From: Succinivibrio sp.
GTDB lineage: Bacteria > Pseudomonadota > Gammaproteobacteria > Enterobacterales > Succinivibrionaceae
Direction of reading: 5' to 3'
NCBI GenBank assembly: GCA_017959135.1
Contig: JAGDBH010000103.1
Location: 1-5,322, forward strand
Length of the DNA stretch: 5,322 nucleotides
Part shown: positions 1-5,322 of the stretch, one piece after another
Layout: the number at the start of each line of letters is the position of its first letter
Position numbering within the stretch: the stretch's first letter is position 1
Program-made: the position numbers and the translations under genes
Notes under the pieces: model-generated
Database searches by the model: none
What the model was told of the DNA's origin: nothing
Seen by the model: only the letters and a program-made list of their open reading frames with translations

Positions 1-150
1 AATTACAAATTTTTTTTGTTATATATATAACTTATTGATTTATAAAATAATAATTATACTTAAATAAAAAAATATAATTATATTATTAAATTAGATAGAC
101 CAAGACAAAACGAGTTAAGAAGGAAGTCTTCTTATAGAAAAGGTTATACG
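1..150. other. Very AT-rich non-coding DNA at the left edge
   Basis: No open frame with a believable start, ribosome binding site or protein-like composition is seen on either strand. The stretch is dominated by A/T runs. It contains a perfect 14-base palindrome GTTATATATATAAC at 18-31. On the minus strand it holds a loose promoter-like pair, TTGTCT (108-103) and TAATAT (85-80) 17 bases apart, each matching the sigma-70 consensus at four of six positions. In DNA this AT-rich such matches are expected by chance. If real, the promoter would drive a gene beyond the left edge, just after the operon terminator. Confidence 0.5.
116..134. repeat. Short inverted repeat (7-bp stem)
   Basis: TAAGAAG (116-122) and CTTCTTA (128-134) are perfect inverted copies around a 5-base centre. 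As RNA this is a weak AT-rich hairpin with no U tract on either strand directly after it, so it does not look like a full terminator. It may be a secondary 3' structure downstream of the main terminator, or chance in AT-rich DNA. Confidence 0.35.
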
Positions 151-179
151 AAAATAGAAAAGTCCTCAGACGAGGACCT
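151..179 (-). terminator. Rho-independent terminator closing the T4SS operon
   Basis: Read on the minus strand, GTCCTC (177-172), loop GTCT and GAGGAC (167-162) form a perfect 6-bp GC-rich stem, extended to about 8 bp by G178-U161 (wobble) and A179-U160. The run TTTTCTATTTT (161-151) follows. Only the minus-strand reading has the U tract, so the terminator serves the operon coming from the right. It lies 37 bases beyond the stop of the 25-residue peptide and not directly after the trbL-like gene, which places the small reading frames inside the transcript. Confidence 0.8.
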
Positions 180-214
180 GATAAAATGAAATTATTATTT
201 TACAGACAACTTTA

Positions 215-292
215 CTAATACTTTAAAACTATATAGACAATAACGCCAGCTGCAAAAACCATTGCACCAACAGCTGCACATACGGGGATCAT
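215..292 (-). CDS. 25-residue hydrophobic membrane peptide, last gene of the operon
   Basis: ATG (292-290) to TAG (217-215) encodes 25 residues: MIPVCAAVGAMVFAAGVIVY followed by IVLKY. Nearly the whole chain is one membrane helix (about 4-23) with a single Lys near the C-terminus. Small residues at 6, 10 and 14 lie four apart, a spacing that favours helix-helix packing. It has one of the best ribosome binding sites in the window, AAGGAG (304-299) with a 6-base spacer, and its ATG overlaps the TGA of the preceding small frame (ATGA), which implies coupled translation. A strong terminator follows 37 bases after the stop. I do not recognise a family. By position it may be an accessory subunit, an exclusion factor or a small membrane toxin, and none of these is shown. 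It is short enough to be missed by standard gene callers. Confidence 0.55.
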   Translation of the reverse strand: MIPVCAAVGAMVFAAGVIVYIVLKY

Positions 293-472
293 TTCTCTCT
301 CCTTGCAGTCACAGCATAAATAATAATCAGGAAAACAAAAACAAATATATCTACCCATATTATAGGGACTATAACTGCTTTTCTCCAATCATTATACTGC
401 TGAATTTTATAACAGATTCCAGCATAAAAAATCTTCTTTCTAATTTCATATATACCTCAAATTGATACTCAT
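289..472 (-). pseudogene. Small membrane-protein gene, apparently out of frame at a TA tract
   Basis: A frame from 456 to TGA (291-289) is open for 55 codons but has no ATG, GTG or TTG near its beginning. It encodes a charged, aromatic N-terminal half (EIRKKIFYAGICYKIQQYND, then WRKA), one long hydrophobic helix (IVPIIWVDIFVFVFLIIIYA) and a basic end (TARREK), which looks like a real single-pass membrane protein. Upstream, ATG 472 follows TAAGGAG (482-476, a perfect anti-SD match but only 3 bases away) and begins MSINLRYI before TGA (448-446). The two frames meet at TATATAT (454-448). One extra TA unit would join them into a 61-residue protein. A second ATG (449) with GAGG 5 bases upstream opens a third frame of only 26 codons (449-369). 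Alternatives are a sequencing error, a phase-variable gene, an ATT start at 444, or a decayed gene. I recognise no family. It overlaps the following 25-residue peptide by ATGA, so both are probably translated together. Confidence 0.45.
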
Positions 473-518
473 ATACTCCTTACAATGTTCAATATTCTTT
501 TTTTTCTTTCAGAATTCT

Positions 519-1424
519 CTATTTCCCTGAATTTCTGCTGATAAGAAACCTGTATTTCTTTAATGACAGACCTGAACCTGACTCAAATCCACCAGAAGCT
601 CCGGTCATAAGTGAAGACATAACAGGAGGCAGTGATTTAGATAAGACATACATAAACAGGGATATGAAGATCATCACCATACACTCAGAGTGCTTTAGCA
701 CGCTGATTCCATCCTCGTATAATCTGGTGGCATCAATAACATCATTGAGAATTTTGCAGCCTACTTTAGTGATAATAAGCACTGTAACAAGCTCAAGACC
801 TTTTGATATCAGAAGCTTTAGGTAGTTCACAGCAAGATGTCTTGTTGCTTTAAGTCCTCCAAAGCCAAGAACAAATACCCCGATTACACATAAGATCTGA
901 GCTGTAAGATAAATGCTGACAAAACGCAGAATTACAAAGAACATAACCACAGAAAATAAAATCATGCAGACAATGATCTGAATCTTCGAAACCAGTCCCA
1001 GGACATTTGAAGTCATAAGATTGTTAATCTGTCTGTCGATATTGAAAACCAGATCTATAAGCTCCGACGGTCCCATATAATTGTTATCAACCATGGTTAC
1101 AAAGGAGTCAATAATAGACTTGCCGATTGCGTAGTCGTTGCTTAATAGATAATAGAAAATACCCGTAAAAAGCACACTGGTAACAAGTGACAGGAAAAAA
1201 TCCGAAAAATCACCATTAAAGACACAGCGTATGCCTGTCATCACCAGATTTAGAGGAACCAATAGCCAGAACAGGCGCATGGCAGCCTGATGAATGGGAA
1301 CAGCACTGTCATTTACACATGAGACAAATTCTTCTATGAGAGAATTTAATATTCCATCGGCATTAAGTTCGACAGCTGCAGCAGAACCGGATAAAAATAT
1401 ACAAAATAGTACTAGGAATTTCAC
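519..1424 (-). CDS. trbL: TrbL/VirB6-like polytopic T4SS inner-membrane protein
   Basis: This 301-residue protein begins with a signal-like segment (residues 1-17, probable cut after AAA) followed by ILNSLIEEFVSCV, as in TrbL proteins. Predicted membrane segments lie at about 50-68, 76-95, 145-165, 170-190, 207-223 and 246-263. The sequence FGGLKATRHLAVNYLKLLIS (about 188-207) and the late SLPPVMSSLMTGASGG match TrbL/VirB6 landmarks. Members form the inner-membrane part of the translocation channel. The start codon is GTG (1424-1422), 9 bases after the trbJ-like stop. The only nearby ribosome binding sequence, TAGG (1436-1433), is weak and includes that stop codon, so translation probably depends on coupling to trbJ. 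The protein ends soon after the Gly/Ser-rich stretch (about 275-286), without the long polar tail that many TrbL proteins carry. The stop is TAG (521-519). No terminator is visible directly after it. Confidence 0.87.
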   Translation of the reverse strand: MKFLVLFCIFLSGSAAAVELNADGILNSLIEEFVSCVNDSAVPIHQAAMRLFWLLVPLNLVMTGIRCVFNGDFSDFFLSLVTSVLFTGIFYYLLSNDYAIGKSIIDSFVTMVDNNYMGPSELIDLVFNIDRQINNLMTSNVLGLVSKIQIIVCMILFSVVMFFVILRFVSIYLTAQILCVIGVFVLGFGGLKATRHLAVNYLKLLISKGLELVTVLIITKVGCKILNDVIDATRLYEDGISVLKHSECMVMIFISLFMYVLSKSLPPVMSSLMTGASGGFESGSGLSLKKYRFLISRNSGK

Positions 1425-1433
1425 TTACAGTAC

Positions 1434-2204
1434 CTACATTGTCACATCAAGATGGTGTGATTTTGTCTGATTATCGTTGCGCAGAAAGAGCTCATCGGCC
1501 TTCTCTTTAAGCTGCTCCTTTTCATGAGCTTTAGTAATTTCACTTGCGGAGATTCTGTTAAGATCAGAAATCTGAGCTGTAAGCTGAACCAGTGCATTAG
1601 CCTGTGTGGCATTAACCTTTGAGAGAGTATCAATAGAATCATTAAGACCTAAAGATGCCTCAGACTGCATGGAGAATTCATTGAGCTTATCAATGCTTTC
1701 AAGAAGCATCTTCTGAGTTTTTACAGCATTCTCTTTTGTATGAGCACAAACAGATAGAGCATCATTATCAATCATCTGATTTAGTTTTCTGAAATTACAT
1801 GATTCGCTTTTCATACACTTAAGCCAGGAATCTGATCTGATGGCATCTTCAGAATAGCCTGCAGCAGACTCTGTACTTTTGGCAAACGCATAGCTGGCCT
1901 CAAGAAGCATCATGGAATTCTGATTAAGCTCATAAACCTCTTTCCATGCCTCCTTGTTCTGGAAGTTTGAGTTATTCTCCTCTCGAGAATTCTCCTTTAC
2001 AAAATACTTCTCAAGTCTGTTTGCCTTGCTGGTATTATCCTCAGACCAGGCTTTAATGGCCTTATAGGTTGAATTAAGCTTATCAATCATCTCATTGCCC
2101 TGATGATAGGTCATACCAGATGACTCAGCAAAAGCCAGATTGAAGATGAGATAACACACCGTACATAGCAGAATAAAATTAGTATTTAATAAAGTACTCT
2201 TCAT
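1434..2204 (-). CDS. trbJ: TrbJ/VirB5-like periplasmic T4SS protein
   Basis: This 256-residue protein has a signal peptide (residues 1-26, cut after AFA, before ES) and a mature part that looks almost wholly helical and coiled-coil, as in VirB5/TrbJ proteins, which sit in the periplasm or at the pilus tip and help contact the recipient. The segment at about 185-217 (LGLNDSIDTLSKVNATQANA, then LVQLTAQISDL) recalls the C-terminal TrbJ/VirB5 helix in which Gln/Asn-rich repeats precede 'LQQLRQL'. Overall similarity is weak, so the call also leans on position between trbI-like and trbL-like genes, the RP4 order. The mature chain has three cysteines (130, 136, 153), so a disulfide is possible. The ATG at 2204 lies inside trbI, 26 bases before its stop, with GGAG (2214-2211) 6 bases upstream. 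A start there gives a complete signal peptide, which supports it. The frame ends at TAG (1436-1434), 9 bases before the next gene. Confidence 0.72.
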   Translation of the reverse strand: MKSTLLNTNFILLCTVCYLIFNLAFAESSGMTYHQGNEMIDKLNSTYKAIKAWSEDNTSKANRLEKYFVKENSREENNSNFQNKEAWKEVYELNQNSMMLLEASYAFAKSTESAAGYSEDAIRSDSWLKCMKSESCNFRKLNQMIDNDALSVCAHTKENAVKTQKMLLESIDKLNEFSMQSEASLGLNDSIDTLSKVNATQANALVQLTAQISDLNRISASEITKAHEKEQLKEKADELFLRNDNQTKSHHLDVTM

Positions 2205-3540
2205 GATTTGCTCCGTAAGGCTCTTTGAAGAAAATATCCTTAGTTAGAGAAATGGTAAATTTATATCCAGGCTGAACTTTCAGAGTTGGAGCCAGATTTA
2301 TGTTTCGCTCAATAATCCTGCTCAAAGCTTCAGAAACATCAGATGAAAGTTCTCTTGCCTGAGTTGTATAAAGTGACTCCATACCTGATGAATTTCTATA
2401 AGTCTGCTGTACTGATGTAGCTGCAGTAGTAATTGAAGACAGAAAAAAGCAGTTACTTAGAATTCTGAATAGATGATTGTCTACATCAGCATCAAAACCG
2501 GCAAAACCATCAGAAGACTGTCCCGGCATTGAGCCGATGTTTATGGAATGACCATTAGGAAAAATAATACGGTTAAAGCCTAAAAAAAGACGCTGAGAGC
2601 CGAAAGCTGCTGTTGCCCCATACTGACCTAGTAGCTTTGAGCCTCTTGGAATTAAAAGGAACTTTCCTCTAATGCTGTCTTTAATATCGCGAGTCACCAT
2701 GGCGCTTATCTGACCAGGAAGCTCTGAGTTAATACCTGTTGACAATATCGCTGGAATTACAGTTCCCTGCATCAGCGCAAACGGAGTCTTTGGTTTTACA
2801 ACTTCATTATCAAGAACGAAACTTTCTCTATCAAAAACGTCATATTTGCTGAGTGTCTGATTCTCCCTGTCATAGTCTGACTCGCGCTCATCAGTTGATG
2901 AGAAAATATTGTCTTCTGTTTTATGAACAGCATTTACAGTCTTGCTGCCTGAACTGCCTGATTCAGTATCATGGTTAAATCTAAGCTCAACTCTTGTAGG
3001 AGCTGTTTTGGCTCTGGTGTACATAGCCTGTCTTTGTGGATTTACCTGTAAAGACTTTGGTTTTACATTTTCAGATACTAAATTATCATCGTCTGAATAT
3101 GAGTTATCTGTGACTCTGGTGTTTCTATCAAGTAGATTCCCTTTCTCTCTATACTTTATGTATTCACGCAGATAATCCTCACTCTCCAAAGAAGCTGTAG
3201 CTAAAGGACGCTTATCCTCTGATTCTTCATTTTGTGCTACTGTTCTGTCAGAAGAATTGTCAGCAAAAGCCTCCTTTGCATCGTATCTTGAAGGAAGATT
3301 ATTAGTATTTGCATCTGAAGAGGCACTCGAGTTCTTTGTAAGACTTAAAGCCACCTTATCAGCATATTTCAGACTGGACTCTACACTGTACTCTTTGACT
3401 TCAGACTTTACTACGCTATTCACAGGAGAATTGAAAAAAAAGCCTGTGAGCACAATCAGAAGAATGCTCAGTGAAGCACCGATGGTAATGATATAGCCCC
3501 ATTTCCTTGAGACCTGACCGGTTCTGATTCTCTCAAACAT
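2179..3540 (-). CDS. trbI: VirB10/TrbI-like T4SS core protein
   Basis: This 453-residue VirB10/TrbI homologue spans the envelope. It has a short cytoplasmic N-terminus, one membrane helix (about residues 14-36), a long polar linker (about 40-250) and the conserved TrbI C-terminal domain (about 253-440). The domain is very clear: LMQGTVIPAILSTGINSELP, then IRGKFLLIPRGSKLLGQYG, FNRIIFPNGHSINIGSMPG and a late ERNINLAPTLKVQPGYKF. The stretch FRILSNCFFLSSITTAA (about 358-374) fits the first helix of the outer-membrane 'antenna'. VirB10 passes energy signals from the inner-membrane ATPases to the outer-membrane pore. The linker is rich in Ser, Asp, Glu and Arg with only about five prolines, whereas many VirB10 linkers are proline-rich. 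ATG 3540 lies 2 bases after the trbG-like stop, with an AAGGA site (3554-3550) 9 bases upstream inside that gene. The end overlaps the next gene by 26 bases. Confidence 0.95.
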   Translation of the reverse strand: MFERIRTGQVSRKWGYIITIGASLSILLIVLTGFFFNSPVNSVVKSEVKEYSVESSLKYADKVALSLTKNSSASSDANTNNLPSRYDAKEAFADNSSDRTVAQNEESEDKRPLATASLESEDYLREYIKYREKGNLLDRNTRVTDNSYSDDDNLVSENVKPKSLQVNPQRQAMYTRAKTAPTRVELRFNHDTESGSSGSKTVNAVHKTEDNIFSSTDERESDYDRENQTLSKYDVFDRESFVLDNEVVKPKTPFALMQGTVIPAILSTGINSELPGQISAMVTRDIKDSIRGKFLLIPRGSKLLGQYGATAAFGSQRLFLGFNRIIFPNGHSINIGSMPGQSSDGFAGFDADVDNHLFRILSNCFFLSSITTAATSVQQTYRNSSGMESLYTTQARELSSDVSEALSRIIERNINLAPTLKVQPGYKFTISLTKDIFFKEPYGANHEEYFIKY

Positions 3541-3542
3541 TA

Positions 3543-4475
3543 TCAGCTTTCCTTTTTGATATCTGCATAGATGGAATTACTGTCAGAACCGCTGACAAGT
3601 CTCAGATGATCATAAATACCGTCAATGACAAAGGTATGATCTTCAACTCTGAAATTTAATAGAGCAGTTTTCTCCTCACCAAAGAGTGGCAGCCCATCCT
3701 CTGTAACTCTAAAGACTGTAGGAAGGTCTTCGTTATGAAGATCAGGAGGCAGCTGAATATAGGTATTCACACCATCATCAAAGGCATTTAAAGGTAGGAT
3801 AGAATCATCTCCCTCAACTGAATAGGCATAGTTTCGTTTTTCACCGCCTGCTCCTGTGACCTCAGTTGGTTCATACTGATAGGAAACAGTTGAATAATCC
3901 GAAGCTGTCCTTTGTGAAGATGCCAGAGAATAATCAAACCGGTCTTTGGTATCCCCGCCATCATAATAAGGAGAATTGAGCTTTAAAGAAGTTCCCGGGT
4001 AGTTAAAACTAACTGCCGGCATAAAATCCTTTTGTGATGATTTAAGGGCGATGTGATATGTTCTTCTGTTCGTAGTAATGATTAGTGAAGTTTTAAGTCC
4101 ATTATCCAGAGCCTTGACCACAATATGCTCGGTTCTGTCAGCTCCGCTTCCTGAAACAGCACTGTCAATAAGCCATCTTGTGGAATCACCAAGCTGTACG
4201 GTAAAGACTCTCTCTCCTTTCTCCATTGAAATATCAGTGATTTCAAACAGCGCACAGACAACTGTTGGAATACCGCTTCCATAAGAAAACACTACCTGCC
4301 CTGGCAGAACAGCCTGAGCCGAAACCTGTCTTTTATCAAGAGCATCCAGTTTCTGTATAGTGCTCAAATCTCTTGCATCAAGATATGAATCAGAATCCCC
4401 ATAGTCGTCATAGCTTTCCGCAAAACAGGCAAAGGAGAATACAAGCATAGCCGCAAATACAGTCCTCTTAGGCAT
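3543..4475 (-). CDS. trbG: VirB9/TrbG-like T4SS outer-membrane core protein
   Basis: This 310-residue protein starts with a Sec signal peptide (residues 1-19, probable cut after CFA, before ES). The N-terminal domain (about 53-150) carries classic VirB9/TrbG motifs: GIPTVVCALFEITDI, then LGDSTRWLIDSAVSGSG, then LIITTNRRTYHIAL. After a Tyr/Ser-rich linker (about 165-205), the C-terminal domain (about 210-295) has AFDDGVNTYIQLP and the closing FVIDGIYDHLRLVSG, as in the part that meets the outer membrane with VirB7 and VirB10. The role is a periplasmic and outer-membrane ring subunit of the core complex. The ATG at 4475 has a near-ideal AAGGAG (4488-4483) 7 bases upstream and overlaps the trbF-like stop by 8 bases. 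A Cys at residue 17 lies inside the signal region but does not sit in a good lipobox, so a lipoprotein is unlikely. Length is normal for the family. Confidence 0.93.
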   Translation of the reverse strand: MPKRTVFAAMLVFSFACFAESYDDYGDSDSYLDARDLSTIQKLDALDKRQVSAQAVLPGQVVFSYGSGIPTVVCALFEITDISMEKGERVFTVQLGDSTRWLIDSAVSGSGADRTEHIVVKALDNGLKTSLIITTNRRTYHIALKSSQKDFMPAVSFNYPGTSLKLNSPYYDGGDTKDRFDYSLASSQRTASDYSTVSYQYEPTEVTGAGGEKRNYAYSVEGDDSILPLNAFDDGVNTYIQLPPDLHNEDLPTVFRVTEDGLPLFGEEKTALLNFRVEDHTFVIDGIYDHLRLVSGSDSNSIYADIKKES

Positions 4476-5154
4476 TCTCAGACTCCTTGGTTATCTTTCT
4501 TGAAGTCTTAATCTCGTAGATAAGTAATGACAGCGGATTTAGTCTTAGCTGTTCCACATTCTCAAAGCTTATACTACCGACTCTGTAACTTAGAACCGAC
4601 TTGTAATGCTTTTCACTGAGATCATCAAACTTCTCGGTAATAAGGGTGTAATCAACTGCAAAGCTGTTATCAGAAAGTCTTGAGACACTCTCAATTTTCA
4701 CTGTCTGAGAAGTATTTACTCCAGATTTAAAAAGTTCAGAGCCGTTATAGTAGGCATCCAGATGACGACGGGCCTGACTTTCAAGGTCAACCATTGAATA
4801 CCCCCTGCGGACATACTCACGCTGCAGATCAGAGTCATGGCAGATAGAAAACACCTTTTCAATAAAATCACACATGAAGGCAGCAACAGCTGTTTCCGGT
4901 ATATTCTCAGTAGCCTTGAGCTCCTCTGAGGCAAGAATGCTTCCCTGACGATCGACTGTAACAATGTATGGAATCACTTTTGGCTCTTTGTGGATGACCA
5001 TAAGATAAGAAAGAGAGAAAAAGCCAAGTGCAAGACCACCGATACCTAAAACCATAGGAATGGCATTTTTCATGTAAAGCTCTTTTGAGATACTGTTTAA
5101 AGTAACAGAGCAGTTCTTTTCCTTTTTACTTAAAAACATTTTTAGAGCTCCCAT
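4468..5154 (-). CDS. trbF: VirB8/TrbF-like T4SS inner-membrane protein
   Basis: This 228-residue protein has the VirB8/TrbF layout: a short cytoplasmic N-terminus, one membrane helix (about residues 31-53, AIPMVLGIGGLALGFFSLSY onward) and a periplasmic NTF2-like domain. The sequence VIPYIVTVDRQG just after the helix and the late NPLSLLIYEIKTSRKI segment match TrbF landmarks ('PYVVEVD..G' and 'NPLG.....'). VirB8 proteins dimerise in the periplasm and act as an assembly platform linking inner-membrane parts to the core complex. The ATG at 5154 is preceded by GGAGGGG at 5168-5162 with a 7-base spacer, a strong ribosome binding site, and overlaps the end of virB4 by 13 bases. A second ATG at 5139 (residue 6) has GGGAG 8 bases upstream and is a possible alternative. 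The end overlaps the next gene by 8 bases (ATGCCTAA). Symbol given by family resemblance and gene order. Confidence 0.88.
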   Translation of the reverse strand: MGALKMFLSKKEKNCSVTLNSISKELYMKNAIPMVLGIGGLALGFFSLSYLMVIHKEPKVIPYIVTVDRQGSILASEELKATENIPETAVAAFMCDFIEKVFSICHDSDLQREYVRRGYSMVDLESQARRHLDAYYNGSELFKSGVNTSQTVKIESVSRLSDNSFAVDYTLITEKFDDLSEKHYKSVLSYRVGSISFENVEQLRLNPLSLLIYEIKTSRKITKESENA

Positions 5155-5322
5155 ACAAATTCCCCTCCCTCACTATTAAAGCGAAGATCCAGGTCAGAAC
5201 GGTCCTTGGCAGTGAAGGATAATAGCTTGAGCTCAGTTTCTGAGATGGCCAGATTGAACTTCATGAAATTTCCTTCCTTATGTAAAAAGAGATCCTTTTT
5301 AGGTGTACCCTCATAAATATCC
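5142..5322 (-). CDS. VirB4/TrbE-family T4SS ATPase, C-terminal end only (partial)
   Basis: An open frame enters from the right edge and ends at TAA (5144-5142), giving the last 59 residues of a larger protein. The residues TPKKDLFLHKEG, followed by FNLAISETELKLLSFTAKD, resemble the C-terminal end of VirB4/TrbE/CagE proteins. There a 'PKRDYF...G.R.F.L.L....L' segment follows the last ATPase motif. VirB4 is the hexameric cytoplasmic AAA+-like ATPase at the base of the type IV secretion channel, which powers pilus assembly and substrate transfer. The Walker A and B motifs would lie outside the window, so the call rests on this tail and on the neighbours: it sits directly upstream of a VirB8/TrbF homologue, the position of trbE in RP4. 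The stop lies 13 bases inside the next gene, so the two are probably translationally coupled. Family call fairly confident; TrbE versus VirB4 subtype not decidable. Confidence 0.75.
   Translation of the reverse strand, partial: DIYEGTPKKDLFLHKEGNFMKFNLAISETELKLLSFTAKDRSDLDLRFNSEGGEFVWEL

Noticed and set aside
80..108. Minus-strand promoter-like pair TTGTCT/TAATAT with 17-base spacing
   Set aside because: Each element matches the consensus at only four of six positions and the DNA is so AT-rich that such pairs are expected by chance; noted only in the flank entry.
262..465. Plus-strand frame of 67 codons antisense to the small membrane-protein genes
   Set aside because: It has no believable ribosome binding site, its composition (Asn, Ile, Tyr, Ser) follows the AT-rich DNA, and it lies opposite better-supported minus-strand frames.
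1442..1642. 66-codon alternative frame inside the trbJ-like gene
   Set aside because: It is Leu/Arg-rich shadow sequence without a ribosome binding site, inside a gene that has a signal peptide and a coupled start.
2942..3496. Two plus-strand frames (2942-3175 and 3257-3496) opposite the virB10-like linker
   Set aside because: They are shadows of the low-complexity Ser/Asp/Glu-rich linker coding region and have no start signals or context of their own.
4078..4284. Overlapping frames on both strands inside the virB9-like gene
   Set aside because: The same bases encode the most conserved part of the VirB9/TrbG domain, so these are frame shadows.
4716..4964. 82-codon alternative frame inside the virB8-like gene
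   Set aside because: It is Leu/Arg/Ser-rich with no domain and lies wholly within the conserved periplasmic domain coding region.
1..5322. CRISPR array, tRNA/rRNA gene, insertion sequence or attachment site
   Set aside because: No regularly spaced direct repeats, no cloverleaf-like or rRNA sequence, no transposase frame and no terminal inverted repeats were seen.

Overview
The window is the downstream end of a minus-strand operon for a P-type (VirB/Trb-like) type IV secretion system. It runs right to left from the end of a VirB4/TrbE ATPase gene through the genes for the channel and core complex. The proteins have inner-membrane anchors, Sec signal peptides and an outer-membrane VirB9 homologue, so the host is a Gram-negative bacterium, most likely a proteobacterium. 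The coding DNA is moderately AT-rich (about 40% GC by eye) and the flank is much richer in AT. Family resemblance is closer to the Trb branch (RP4/IncP-like conjugation systems) than to classical Agrobacterium VirB. Species cannot be named, and no relaxase, coupling protein, origin of transfer or integrase lies in the window, so whether this is a plasmid or an integrated element cannot be told.

Layout, in transcription order (high to low coordinates): 3' end of virB4/trbE (5322-5142), virB8/trbF-like (5154-4468), virB9/trbG-like (4475-3543), virB10/trbI-like (3540-2179), trbJ/virB5-like (2204-1434), trbL/virB6-like (1424-519). Every junction is an overlap or a gap under 10 bases, so this is one tightly packed transcript. 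The order E-F-G-I-J-L is that of the RP4 Tra2 region, but no separate trbH-like lipoprotein gene sits between G and I, and no trbK-like exclusion gene sits between J and L.

The DNA after trbL (518-178) is not empty. No terminator is visible directly after trbL. A small membrane-protein frame (456-289) follows that is open but lacks a usual start codon. Its apparent start region (ATG at 472 with a TAAGGAG sequence) is out of phase by two bases at a TATATAT tract. It is joined by an ATGA overlap to a 25-residue hydrophobic peptide (292-215) with a very good ribosome binding site. A clear Rho-independent terminator (about 179-151, minus strand) closes the operon 37 bases after that peptide. Positions 1-150 are very AT-rich with no convincing gene.

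As a system: VirB4 supplies energy, VirB8 and VirB10 span the inner membrane, VirB9 and the C-terminal part of VirB10 form the outer-membrane core, the TrbL/VirB6 protein forms the inner-membrane channel, and TrbJ/VirB5 is a periplasmic or pilus-tip component. The terminal small membrane proteins are the least explained part of the window. They could be accessory, exclusion or toxin-like products, but the sequence does not decide this.
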